From Prolixibacteraceae bacterium UBA1413 (GTDB taxonomy: Bacteria > Bacteroidota > Bacteroidia > Bacteroidales > Prolixibacteraceae), in the NCBI GenBank assembly GCA_002304925.1, contig DBPT01000017.1, positions 62,001-126,000 on the forward strand: a stretch of DNA of 64,000 bases, read 5' to 3'. Made by a program: the position numbers and the translations under genes. Position 1 is the first letter of the stretch. Every line of letters begins with the position of its first letter. The notes beneath the pieces were generated by a model. That model was not told the origin of the DNA, made no database searches, and saw only the letters and a program-made list of their open reading frames with translations. Shown here piece after piece: positions 49,738 through 58,360 of the stretch.

Positions 49738-50637
49738 TCAGGAGCGCGGGTGAAACTGCTGAATGGTGCTCTTCAGATAGTCTTTGTCTATATGCGTGTA
49801 AATCTCGGTGGTGAGGATCGATTCGTGTCCGAGCATTTCCTGGACCGCCCTCAGGTCGGCGCCCCCGTTGATCAGATGTGTCGCAAAGGAGTGACGGAAG
49901 GTGTGCGGACTGATTTTTTTGCCAAGGTTGACTTTGGTGGCCAGTTCCTTGATGATCGTAAAGACCATCACCCGGCTCAGGTTTTTACCCCGGCGATTCA
50001 AAAACAGGGTGTTGACATGGTCCTTGTCGATGTTAAGCCCTTTTCGATAACCTTCAACATATCCGTTGATCTCATCGATCGCACTTTTGCTGATGGGGAC
50101 CAGCCGTTCCTTGTCCGCTTTCCCTTCCACCTTGATAAATCCCTGGTCAAAATTGAGATTGCTCATCTTAAGGCTTACCAGTTCGGAAACCCGCAGTCCG
50201 CAACTATAAAGGGTCTCCAGCATGGCGCGGTTCCGCTGCCCTTCGGGTTTTGAGACATCCACTGAATCAATGAGCAGGTCAATCTCCTCCATGGTCAGGA
50301 TATCGGGAAGTTTGCGCCCTACCTTAGGAGATTCCAGCAGGGTGGTCGGATCGTTCATGATCTTTTCCTCAATCAGCAGATATTTGAAAAACGATTTTAT
50401 CCCCGAAATGGTCCTGGCCTGGGTGCGAGGACTCACGCCCTTCTGGTTAAGCCATTCCACAAATTTCTTCAGGTGCGGAAGCCTTACCTTCTCGGGAGGT
50501 ACTTTCTTAAACTCTTCATTCAGAAACTCGATCAACTTGTTGATGTCGTTGACATAGGCTGAAACGGAGTTCTCGGACAGAGACTTCTCAAGCCTGAGAA
50601 AATCTTCATAACCCTTCTTGCATTCTGACCATTTCAT
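49738..50637 (-). CDS. xerD: Tyrosine recombinase XerD
   Basis: 299 residues. N-terminal SAM-like core-binding domain (1-95) and C-terminal catalytic domain with the full set Arg149 (SCGLRVSEL), Lys173, His245 and Arg248 (HTFRHSFATH), His271 (LGHESI) and nucleophile Tyr280 (TEIYTHI). XerD resolves chromosome dimers at dif with XerC and FtsK; ftsK lies 1.6 kb away. The size and the lack of neighbouring phage or integron genes indicate the housekeeping enzyme rather than a mobile-element integrase. Divergent from aroQ. Confidence 0.93.
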   Translation of the reverse strand: MKWSECKKGYEDFLRLEKSLSENSVSAYVNDINKLIEFLNEEFKKVPPEKVRLPHLKKFVEWLNQKGVSPRTQARTISGIKSFFKYLLIEEKIMNDPTTLLESPKVGRKLPDILTMEEIDLLIDSVDVSKPEGQRNRAMLETLYSCGLRVSELVSLKMSNLNFDQGFIKVEGKADKERLVPISKSAIDEINGYVEGYRKGLNIDKDHVNTLFLNRRGKNLSRVMVFTIIKELATKVNLGKKISPHTFRHSFATHLINGGADLRAVQEMLGHESILTTEIYTHIDKDYLKSTIQQFHPRS

Positions 50638-50802
50638 AGTTTGATATGTTTAATGTTTGGAAATTATTGATAAAAAAGATCATAAGTCCCTGATGAAAAA
50701 TGAATAAATTTGCTGATGTTCTGTTTTATACTCCGATATAACTGACGTTACGGTATCCTGATGAAAATGTTGTATTAAATATAAGCAATAAAAAGAAATA
50801 TC

Positions 50803-51225
50803 ATGAAAATTTTGTTAATAAACGGCCCCAACTTAAATCTTTTAGGAAAAAGAGAACCAAATGTTTACGGAAACCGAACATTCGAAGATTACTTTCAGAA
50901 ATTAAAAAATAGTTTTCCTGGGATCACGCTGGAATATTTTCAGTCGAACGTCGAGGGGGTACTCATTGACAGGATTCAGTCGTGTGGTTTCTCATACGAC
51001 GGGATCATTCTGAATGCCGGCGGGTATACCCATACCTCCGTGGCTCTCCGGGATGCCATTTCTGCGGTGACCACACCGGTGGTGGAGGTTCATATTTCCA
51101 ACACGCTGTCGAGGGAGGAATTCAGGCACACGTCGTTGATCGGGGCTGTCTGCAGGGGGTGCATCATGGGTTTCGGGCTGGAGTCGTACCGGCTGGCGGT
51201 CCAGTTTTTCGCCAACGACAATTGA
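50803..51225 (+). CDS. aroQ: 3-dehydroquinate dehydratase, type II
   Basis: 140 residues, the normal size of this dodecameric enzyme of the shikimate pathway. Active-site residues are visible: Arg17 and Tyr22 in LNLLGKREPNVYG, Asn71 in ILNAGGYTHTS, and His97 in the motif EVHISN, followed by REEFRHTSLIG. A TAAATTTG box at 50705-50712 may be its promoter, with a 90-base leader. The TGA stop is part of a GGTTGA hexanucleotide repeat. Confidence 0.96.
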   Translation: MKILLINGPNLNLLGKREPNVYGNRTFEDYFQKLKNSFPGITLEYFQSNVEGVLIDRIQSCGFSYDGIILNAGGYTHTSVALRDAISAVTTPVVEVHISNTLSREEFRHTSLIGAVCRGCIMGFGLESYRLAVQFFANDN

Positions 51226-51248
51226 GGTTGAGGTTAAGGTTGAGATTG
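51222..51248 (-). repeat. Hexanucleotide repeat at the aroQ stop
   Basis: The complement reads CAATCT-CAACCT-TAACCT-CAACCT-CAAT, the same units as at 38908 and 52178. The aroQ stop codon TGA (51223-51225) is inside the repeat. Confidence 0.7.
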
Positions 51249-51362
51249 TTGCCTGCGTTGAAGCTTCGGTGACTGAAGAAGTTTAAGATCAGCGGCGCAG
51301 AGCGTCAGAGCCCGGAGTGGCCACGCCGTCATTTCAGAAAATACCCGTGAAATGCCACCCTT

Positions 51363-51390
51363 CCTGTCCCTCGGGGGAGGAGGGGACAGG
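51363..51390. repeat. GC-rich hairpin after the LolA-like gene
   Basis: CCTGTCCC (51363-51370) pairs with GGGACAGG (51383-51390). It starts 4 bases after the stop of the minus-strand LolA-like gene. No U-run follows, so it is more like a palindromic repeat or a transcript-end stabiliser than a classical terminator. GGGGGAGG inside resembles the element in hyfB. Confidence 0.5.
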
Positions 51391-51394
51391 GTCA

Positions 51395-52045
51395 TTATCT
51401 GAAATCCACCACCTCGATATCGGGGTATTTGGCTTTGTTGAAAAGAAATTCGGAATCGGCGACGGGCTGGTTCGTTTTCATGTCAAGTACATAAATGCCA
51501 TAGAGGTTGCCGTCTTTCCCATGGGTAACGAGCGATTTGACCACCTGTCCGGCTTTTTCGATTCCCACCGTCAGTTTTGTAAATTCCACGGTTTTATCAT
51601 CAGGGACCAGGTCGATGTATGAGATGATTTTGCCGCTGGCGGTTTTGTCTTCGACGAATCTATACTGGTATCCCTTTTGGTAAACGTTGAAAATGGTTGT
51701 AGGGTCGATTACGCCCGCTCCTTCGTCTCCGGCATTGCTCACGGTGACCTGTCCGGCTTCCTCCATCAGGTTCCATACCGTTTTTCCGTCGCAGAAGATC
51801 TGCATTCCCATATCGGGAAGTTTCACCTGGTATTTGTTCCCTTTCAGCAGGAGCGAACCGCTATTTTGTTCCCTGACTTTCATTTTGACATTTTCCATGG
51901 TGAAGGTAAAGGTGGCCGACAGGGTCTGAAAGGACTGCATTTTTTTGCTGGTCTCTTCGAGCAGGGTTTTAGCTTTGGGATCGCTCTGTGCTGCCGCAGT
52001 GAGGGTGCAGAAGAGCAGGGCGGCGATAATCACTCTTTTTGTCAT
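51395..52045 (-). CDS. LolA-like outer-membrane lipoprotein carrier protein
   Basis: 216 residues. Signal peptide (KRVIIAALLFCTLTAAAQ) followed by a LolA-fold: AKTLLEETSKKMQSFQTLSA, then TFTFTMENVKMKVREQNSGS, QIFCDGKTVWNLMEEAGQVT and VELTIGIEK-like strands. LolA ferries lipoproteins through the periplasm to the outer membrane; in Bacteroidota this family also includes regulators of other kinds. It lies about 200 bases after ftsK in the same direction, separated by repeats; the ftsK-lolA order is also known from proteobacteria. Confidence 0.85.
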   Translation of the reverse strand: MTKRVIIAALLFCTLTAAAQSDPKAKTLLEETSKKMQSFQTLSATFTFTMENVKMKVREQNSGSLLLKGNKYQVKLPDMGMQIFCDGKTVWNLMEEAGQVTVSNAGDEGAGVIDPTTIFNVYQKGYQYRFVEDKTASGKIISYIDLVPDDKTVEFTKLTVGIEKAGQVVKSLVTHGKDGNLYGIYVLDMKTNQPVADSEFLFNKAKYPDIEVVDFR

Positions 52046-52109
52046 TTCTTCAGGTAATTAACTTGTAAAACTTTTATATAATAATCATTTATGGTGGAGG
52101 GCCAGGCTT

Positions 52110-52165
52110 TTTTATCTACCCGGTTTCACCGGGTGTTATTGATGCTCAGCCCCTCCAGGGCTGGC
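52110..52165. repeat. Double-hairpin intergenic repeat upstream of the LolA-like gene
   Basis: ACCCGGT-TTC-ACCGGGT (about 52119-52135) is a perfect 7-bp stem. Twenty bases on, AGCCC-CTCC-AGGGCT forms a second. They lie just outside the hexanucleotide array at 52178. The form resembles a REP-type dispersed palindrome; only one copy is seen in this window. Confidence 0.5.
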
Positions 52166-52177
52166 GGTCTCCGCCAT

Positions 52178-52246
52178 TAATCTCAACCTCAGCCTCAGCG
52201 TCAACCTCAGCCTCAACTTCGGCTTTAACCTCAGCGTCAACCTCAG
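52178..52246 (-). repeat. Hexanucleotide array downstream of ftsK
   Basis: Eleven degenerate 6-base units on the plus strand (TAATCT, CAACCT, CAGCCT, CAGCGT, CAACCT, CAGCCT, CAACTT, CGGCTT, TAACCT, CAGCGT, CAACCT) and a final CAG. The ftsK stop TGA (52245-52243) is inside it. Confidence 0.8.
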
Positions 52247-54693
52247 TCGATGTTACGCAATAACTGTTCCAAAGTGTATTCGTCCTGAATATATACCTGT
52301 CGGGGCTTGCTTCCTTCGCCGGATCCGACGATTCCTGCTTTTTCGAGCTGGTCCATGATTCTTCCGGCCCGGTTGTATCCCACGGAGAAGCGTCGCTGGA
52401 TCATCGAGGTGGATCCCAGTTGGTTCATCACCACCAGGCGTGCTGCTTCGTCGAAGAGTTCATCTTTTCCGGTGAGGTCGGTTTCGATCACGCCGTTCTC
52501 CTCGTCATGTTCCACTTCGGGAAGCAGGAAGGCTGTGGGGAATCCATGCTGGTCGCCGATAAATTTGCAGACGTTTTCCACTTCGGGGGTATCCATGAAC
52601 GCGCACTGGACGCGTGTCATGGTACTTCCGTAAGAGATGAGCATGTCTCCCTTGCCTACGAGCTGGTTGGCGCCCGGGGTGTCGAGGATGGTGCGCGAGT
52701 CGATCATTGACGCCACTTTGAAGGCGATGCGGGCCGGGAAGTTGGCTTTGATGGTACCGGTTATGATGTTGGTGGAGGGCCGCTGGGTGGCGATGATCAT
52801 GTGAATGCCCACGGCGCGGGCCAGCTGGGCGATCCGCGCGATGGGAAGTTCGATCTCCTTGCCGGCGGTCATGATCAGGTCGGCAAATTCATCGATAATC
52901 ACCACGATGTATGGGAGATAGCGGTGTCCTTTTTCCGGGTTCAGCCGCCGTTTAATGAATTTTTCGTTGTATTCGCTGACATTCCGGGTGTGAGCCTTCT
53001 TCAGCAGGTCATAACGCTGGTCCATTTCTGCGTTGAGGCTGTTCAGGCTGTATTTTACCTTCTGGATGTCGTTGATGATGGGTTCCTCCTCGCTGGGCAG
53101 CTTGGCCAGGTAGTGCTTTTCGAGTACGGAATAGAGGTTCAATTCCACCTTTTTCGGATCGACGAACACAAATTTGAGTTCGGCGGGGTGCTTTTTATAA
53201 AGCAGGGAGGCAATGATCACGTTAAGGCCCACCGATTTTCCCTGTCCAGTGGCTCCGGCAACCAGGATATGCGGCATCTTGGTCAGGTCGAACATAAAAG
53301 TCTCGTTCGAGATGGTCTTTCCCAGGGCGACCGGTAATTCGGCGGTGGATTCCAGGAATTTCTTCGATCCCAGGATCGATTTCATGGACACCACTTCGGG
53401 ATTCTGGTTGGGCACTTCGATACCGATGGTTCCCCTTCCGGGGATCGGGGCGATGATGCGGATGCCCAGGGCGGAAAGGCTCAGGGCGATATCGTCTTCC
53501 AGGTTTTTGATCTTCACGATACGGATCCCGGGGGCCGGCACAATTTCATACAGCGTGACGGTGGGGCCGATGGTAGCCCTGATCTTGGTAATCTCGATCT
53601 TGTAATGGCGCAGGGTTTCCACGATCTTGTTCTTGTTCGAGATCAGCTCTTCATTGCTGACTTCGGCATTCCCGAGCTTGTGATCGTCGAGAAGGTCAAG
53701 GGAGGGAAACTTGTAATTTGGCAGCTCCAGCGTGGGATCATAATCGGGAAGTCCGTCAGGTGGCATTTCGTCGTCTCCGTTACCGTTGTTTCCGAATCCT
53801 GTTTCATCTTCCGCAGGATAGGGGGGCGTTACAGTTCCGGCCTGATCGCCGTTTCCCGGTTTTACTTCCACCTCCATATGGACGTCCGCCGGCAGGCGAC
53901 TCGGGGGGAGTTCCGCATCCGCGGCGTCGGGATCAAAGATGGCGGTAACCACTTCATCCTCTTCGATTACCTTCGACAGGGGAGTTTCCATTTCAGGATC
54001 CTTTCCCAAGGTATTCTGTTTCCCGTTGGGGGTGCTGATCCCTTCCGGCTTCTGTTTTTCAGATCTTACCCGGGGTTTGGATTTCTCCATCAGCCAGGGA
54101 ACCAATCCCCTGAAAGAGAGTCCGGCGATGAGGAATCCCACTCCGAGCAGGAGAATTCCTGCGCCGATCTTTCCGATCATCAGGCTGATCCAGTTACTGA
54201 CCACAAATCCATATTTTCCGCCGGGGTATAGAAATGAGCCGCCTTCACTTTTGGAAAACAGCAGGCCCAGGGTCAGCGACAACCAGATCATGGTGACTAC
54301 GACAAAGGCAAACTTCTTCTTGTAGTTATTGAGCCTGAATCCCGTCATCCTGATTCCCAGAACGGTGAGCAGGTACAGCAGCAGGAAGGCCGGGATGCCA
54401 AACCAGCGGTTGATCATGACATCGGCGAGCCAGGCTCCCGTTTTGCCAGCTTTGTTCTCTACCCGGAGGTCGGGGGAGGTGATCAGTTCTTTCCAGCTGT
54501 GATCCAGGACGCTCTGGTCAGCATCGCCGGTGAAAATAAAGGAGATGAAAGCAATGGCGAGGTAGAGTGTGAAGAGGAGTAAAAAAATGGCAAGGGTAAA
54601 CCATACCCGCTGGTCGGTGAACCAGGAGGCGAACCCTCGTTTCCCGGGGGAGCGTTTTGAGCTTTTTAGGGTCTTACGCGTGTTTGATACCAT
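52243..54693 (-). CDS. ftsK: DNA translocase FtsK/SpoIIIE
   Basis: 816 residues. Four or five membrane helices (about 30-215; for example WFTLAIFLLLFTLYLAIAFI) anchor it at the septum. An acidic proline-rich linker follows (about 215-330), then the alpha and beta motor domains with Walker A GATGQGKS near residue 483 and Walker B VVIIDEFADLIM, and a C-terminal winged-helix gamma domain (STSMIQRRFSVGYNRAGRIM) that reads KOPS-like sites. FtsK pumps DNA and activates XerCD recombination at dif. Length and order are normal. The stop codon lies in a hexanucleotide array. Confidence 0.96.
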   Translation of the reverse strand: MVSNTRKTLKSSKRSPGKRGFASWFTDQRVWFTLAIFLLLFTLYLAIAFISFIFTGDADQSVLDHSWKELITSPDLRVENKAGKTGAWLADVMINRWFGIPAFLLLYLLTVLGIRMTGFRLNNYKKKFAFVVVTMIWLSLTLGLLFSKSEGGSFLYPGGKYGFVVSNWISLMIGKIGAGILLLGVGFLIAGLSFRGLVPWLMEKSKPRVRSEKQKPEGISTPNGKQNTLGKDPEMETPLSKVIEEDEVVTAIFDPDAADAELPPSRLPADVHMEVEVKPGNGDQAGTVTPPYPAEDETGFGNNGNGDDEMPPDGLPDYDPTLELPNYKFPSLDLLDDHKLGNAEVSNEELISNKNKIVETLRHYKIEITKIRATIGPTVTLYEIVPAPGIRIVKIKNLEDDIALSLSALGIRIIAPIPGRGTIGIEVPNQNPEVVSMKSILGSKKFLESTAELPVALGKTISNETFMFDLTKMPHILVAGATGQGKSVGLNVIIASLLYKKHPAELKFVFVDPKKVELNLYSVLEKHYLAKLPSEEEPIINDIQKVKYSLNSLNAEMDQRYDLLKKAHTRNVSEYNEKFIKRRLNPEKGHRYLPYIVVIIDEFADLIMTAGKEIELPIARIAQLARAVGIHMIIATQRPSTNIITGTIKANFPARIAFKVASMIDSRTILDTPGANQLVGKGDMLISYGSTMTRVQCAFMDTPEVENVCKFIGDQHGFPTAFLLPEVEHDEENGVIETDLTGKDELFDEAARLVVMNQLGSTSMIQRRFSVGYNRAGRIMDQLEKAGIVGSGEGSKPRQVYIQDEYTLEQLLRNID

Positions 54694-55199
54694 TATAATT
54701 TATGACTTTTACCGGAAATCCCGATGGCAAAAGTAATGAATTTATTCCAAGGCCTGTTTGCCGCCATATGAAGATTTCATTAACAGAGCCACTTGCACCG
54801 GCGTTTATAACTGTTGAAAACTTAAATAATTGTCCTGAAACTGTCAATATTTAAACATTACCGGAATTATTCCGTTATTCCTGACAAGAATGATGTGGTC
54901 AGGCATGTAGAATTTGTTCCCGAAAATCGCCATAGAACCCGATTATGATAAGGTTATTGAGGCCCTGAATGACCTCCTCTGACAATTAGTAAAAAAAAAC
55001 TGCTATCCGCAGGGGAGGGGATTATTTAGGCTAAATATCTATATTCCAGGCTATAAGGTGAATGGTCGGTCTTAAATATGATTTTTGTCATATTATTGAA
55101 ATATTAATAGATGTTAATTAATTTAGTTATTTTTTATAGCTTCGCATTGTTGTTAATAAAACTTTGGACTATTTGAATTTATTAATTTAAAACTTAATT
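54694..55199. other. AT-rich intergenic region between ftsK and susC
   Basis: About 500 bases without a full gene. A minus-strand TACTTTTG box at 54728-54735 probably starts ftsK transcription. At 54911-54982 a short open stretch (LFPKIAIEPDYDKVIEALND...) reads like the end of a protein with an upstream frameshift or stop and may be a gene remnant. The last 120 bases are very AT-rich and should hold the susC promoter; TAGCTTCG at 55137-55144 and ACTTTGG near 55161 are only partial matches to the -7 consensus. Confidence 0.4.
54728..54735 (-). promoter_or_regulatory. -7 box, ftsK
   Basis: Minus-strand TACTTTTG (TAnnTTTG), 35 bases before the ftsK ATG. No -33 match at the expected distance. 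Confidence 0.4.
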
Positions 55200-58100
55200 A
55201 TGAGAAAATTGTCTTTATTACTTGTTTTCCTGTTTATGGCGGGTTTACAGGTTGTTGTTGCACAGACCCGGTTGGTAACCGGTAATGTGACATCGGCGGA
55301 GGACCGTTCTCCCGTTCCTGGCGCATCTGTTGTCGTGAAAGGGACGACTGTGGGAACGGTGACTGATTCAGACGGGAATTTTTCGCTTAATGTTCCGCAG
55401 AATGCACAGACGTTGGTCATTTCTTTTGTTGGGATGGTCACTCAGGAGGTTCCGGTAAGTTCTCAGGTAAGGGTTTTACTGGAATCGGAAACCCAATTGA
55501 TTGATGAAGTGATTTCGGTTGCGTATGGTACGGCGAAAAAGAGTTCTTTTACGGGTTCGGCATCATCGGTCAGTTCCGAAAAGTTGGAAACGCGTTCAGT
55601 GGCGACCATCACCAAAGCCCTTGACGGGATTGTTCCCGGTGTGCAGTCCACCCTCGGAAGTGGTCAGCCGGGTGATGGCGCATCGATTGTGATCCGTGGT
55701 TTTGGGTCCATCAATGCATCGACCTCTCCGTTGTATGTTGTCGACGGTGTTCCTTATAATGGTGCATTGAATGCCATCAATCCCAATGACATTGAGAGCA
55801 TCACCATTTTGAAGGATGCATCAGCCGGTGCCCTTTACGGATCAAGGGGTGCCAACGGGGTTGTGATGATCACCACCAAAGCGGGAAAAGACACCTCGGG
55901 TAAGATTTCCACGAATTTTAAAGCCTCCCTTGGACTCAGTTCAAGAGCCATTCCACGGTATAACGTGATGAACCAGTCCGAATATCTGGAAACGGCTTTC
56001 CTGGCTTTCAAACACGATGAAATGTTTGCCAAGGGGATTCCCGAGGCACAGGCTGGGTTGAATGCCATTGCCCGTATGCGGGGTACCGTAGACGGTATTC
56101 TCGGTGTCAATGAGCAGTACAATCCTTACAATATGCCGCTTGCCGAATTGATCGATCCGGTTACCGGCAAGGTAAATCCTTCCGCGAGCCTGAAGTGGAC
56201 CGACAACTGGCTTGATGAGGTAACTGCTGAAAATCCCCTGCGTCAGGAGTACCAGATGGATGTTTCCGGCGGAACGATCAAGACCAAAGCCCTGGCTTCT
56301 GTCAACTATATGAAGGAGGATGGTTTACTGAAGACCACCTCCTTTGACCGTATGACGGGCCGCCTGAGTGTCGACCACAAAACCACCGACTGGTTCAGGA
56401 TGGGGATGTCGGCCAACTTCGCCCTGTCAAAGACCAACTATTTGGGCGCAACGGGTTCCGCCACTTCGAACATCTGGTATTCTGCCGAGCAGATGGCCCC
56501 CATCTTCCCCATCTGGGAAAGGGACGAAAACGGCCAAATCAAGAAAGATGCTCTGGGAGTGCCGCTTTTCGACTACGGGATGAGCCGTCCGTCAGGTGCC
56601 CAGATTAACTTCAACTCCATTGCCGTGCTCTATGATGACAAATATTTGAGCAACAGCGACAATGTCAGCGGACGTTCCCTCGTGGAATTCAATACCAACA
56701 ATGAGAAATATGGTTTTGCACAGGGTTTCACCTTTACCATGAACCTCGGATTTGACCATGTGGGCTCCTCCTCAACCACCTATTACAATCCCTATTTCGG
56801 AAATGCCGGTGGAACGGTGAAAGGGCGTCTGAGCAAATCACATGGCAGGACTTTCTCCTACACTTTCAACCAGATCCTCAACTGGAACCGCACCTTTGGC
56901 TCACACAATTTCGATTTGATGGGCGGCCATGAGTATTATCATTACAAATACAACTCCATTTCCGCGTCGAAGACCGGATTCCCCTTCGGCGGTTTGTATG
57001 AACTGGCTTCGGGTTCCACCATTGCCAGTGCTTCCTCGTATGAAAACAACGATGCCTTGGAATCCTACTTCAGCAGGTTAAATTACAACTTCGCCGACCG
57101 TTACTATTTCTCGGCAAGTTACCGTACCGATGGTTCCTCCCACTTCCACAAGGATTTCCGCTGGGGTGATTTCTGGTCGGTGGGAGCTTCCTGGAGGGTT
57201 TCGGAAGAAGCCTTTATGGATGGGGTTACCTGGGTTGACAATCTGACCCTGAAAGCCAGTTTCGGTACCCAGGGGAACAATGCGGTAGGTTTGTATGCCT
57301 GGCAATCGTTTTATGACCTGACTTACAACAATGCCGGACTCAACGGAGCCGTGGTGACGTCCCTCGAAAATAAGGAGGTGTCATGGGAGAAAAATGAGAA
57401 CCTGAACGTTGGTTTGGAAGGCCGTTTCTTCGATCGCCTCAACCTGGGCGTTGAATGGTATACCCGTAAAACCACCGACATGCTGTTGTATCGTCCGATG
57501 GCCACTTCATTGGGTTTCAACGGTTTCTATGACAATATCGGTGATATGAAAAACACGGGTTTTGACATTACCGCTTCTTACGACATCATCAAGACCAAAG
57601 ATTTCCTCTGGAGCGTGAATGCCATGGGCTCGACGGTCAAGAACGAAGTGCTGAAGCTTACCGACGAGCAGGACGAAATCATCAGCGGAACAACCATCAT
57701 CAGGGTGGGTGAGACGCTGAACTCCTTCTATATGGCGCGCAGTGCCGGTGTGGATCCTGCTACGGGAGCACAGCTTTACTGGGTGTACGACAAGGATGAG
57801 GAAGGAAATCCCGGAGAACCCTATATTTCGGCCGATAAGACAAAAGCTGCCGCCAGCAGGGAAATCCTGGGCAGCCGTATCCCCGACCTCTATGGTTCCG
57901 TCGGAACAAACCTCAATTTCCATAATTTTGATTTTACCATCCTGACCACCTATTCGATAGGGGGGAAGATCTATGATTACATCGGATACAACTACATGAA
58001 TCCGCTTTATATGGGCAACAACTACATCCGTGACGTTCTCAGGGCCTGGAAAAAGCCCGGTGACATGACCGATGTGCCAAGGGTTCAGAAGGACCAGACC

Positions 58101-58349
58101 TTCACGCTGACCGACAGGTCACTGATCGATGCCTCCTACCTCTCCATCAAGAATGTGGCCCTGGGGTATACCATCCGGAACCTCAGAAGCCTCGGACTTG
58201 AGTCGGCCAGGGTTTTTGTGCAGGGCGACAACCTTTACCTCTTCAGCCACCGGCAAGGGATGAATCCGCAGTACAACTTTACCGGGAGTACTGACTTTGC
58301 ATACACGCCGAACAGGATCGTCTCTGTTGGTATCAATGTTAAATTTTAA
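55200..58349 (+). CDS. SusC/RagA-type TonB-linked outer-membrane protein
   Basis: 1049 residues. Signal peptide (SLLLVFLFMAGLQVVVAQ), a CarboxypepD_reg-like domain (RLVTGNVTSAEDRSPVPGAS, about 22-95), the SusC-specific plug (VAYGTAKKSSFTGSASSVSS, then GFGSINASTSPLYVVDGVPY and YGSRGANGVVMITTKAGK) and a 22-strand barrel ending RIVSVGINVKF. With the SusD protein it forms an outer-membrane importer powered by TonB. The substrate is unknown: no glycosidase, peptidase or regulator gene is in the same locus. Codon use matches the neighbours. Confidence 0.96.
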   Translation: MRKLSLLLVFLFMAGLQVVVAQTRLVTGNVTSAEDRSPVPGASVVVKGTTVGTVTDSDGNFSLNVPQNAQTLVISFVGMVTQEVPVSSQVRVLLESETQLIDEVISVAYGTAKKSSFTGSASSVSSEKLETRSVATITKALDGIVPGVQSTLGSGQPGDGASIVIRGFGSINASTSPLYVVDGVPYNGALNAINPNDIESITILKDASAGALYGSRGANGVVMITTKAGKDTSGKISTNFKASLGLSSRAIPRYNVMNQSEYLETAFLAFKHDEMFAKGIPEAQAGLNAIARMRGTVDGILGVNEQYNPYNMPLAELIDPVTGKVNPSASLKWTDNWLDEVTAENPLRQEYQMDVSGGTIKTKALASVNYMKEDGLLKTTSFDRMTGRLSVDHKTTDWFRMGMSANFALSKTNYLGATGSATSNIWYSAEQMAPIFPIWERDENGQIKKDALGVPLFDYGMSRPSGAQINFNSIAVLYDDKYLSNSDNVSGRSLVEFNTNNEKYGFAQGFTFTMNLGFDHVGSSSTTYYNPYFGNAGGTVKGRLSKSHGRTFSYTFNQILNWNRTFGSHNFDLMGGHEYYHYKYNSISASKTGFPFGGLYELASGSTIASASSYENNDALESYFSRLNYNFADRYYFSASYRTDGSSHFHKDFRWGDFWSVGASWRVSEEAFMDGVTWVDNLTLKASFGTQGNNAVGLYAWQSFYDLTYNNAGLNGAVVTSLENKEVSWEKNENLNVGLEGRFFDRLNLGVEWYTRKTTDMLLYRPMATSLGFNGFYDNIGDMKNTGFDITASYDIIKTKDFLWSVNAMGSTVKNEVLKLTDEQDEIISGTTIIRVGETLNSFYMARSAGVDPATGAQLYWVYDKDEEGNPGEPYISADKTKAAASREILGSRIPDLYGSVGTNLNFHNFDFTILTTYSIGGKIYDYIGYNYMNPLYMGNNYIRDVLRAWKKPGDMTDVPRVQKDQTFTLTDRSLIDASYLSIKNVALGYTIRNLRSLGLESARVFVQGDNLYLFSHRQGMNPQYNFTGSTDFAYTPNRIVSVGINVKF

Positions 58350-58360
58350 TTTATTGGAAC

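Noticed and set aside
49738..50637. Integrase of a mobile element
   Set aside because: The length, motif set and housekeeping neighbours fit XerD; no attachment site, cargo or phage genes were seen.
54911..54982. Short open stretch LFPKIAIEPDYDKVIEALND... before susC
   Set aside because: No ATG, preceded by a stop, only 23 codons. Kept only as a possible remnant in the intergenic description.
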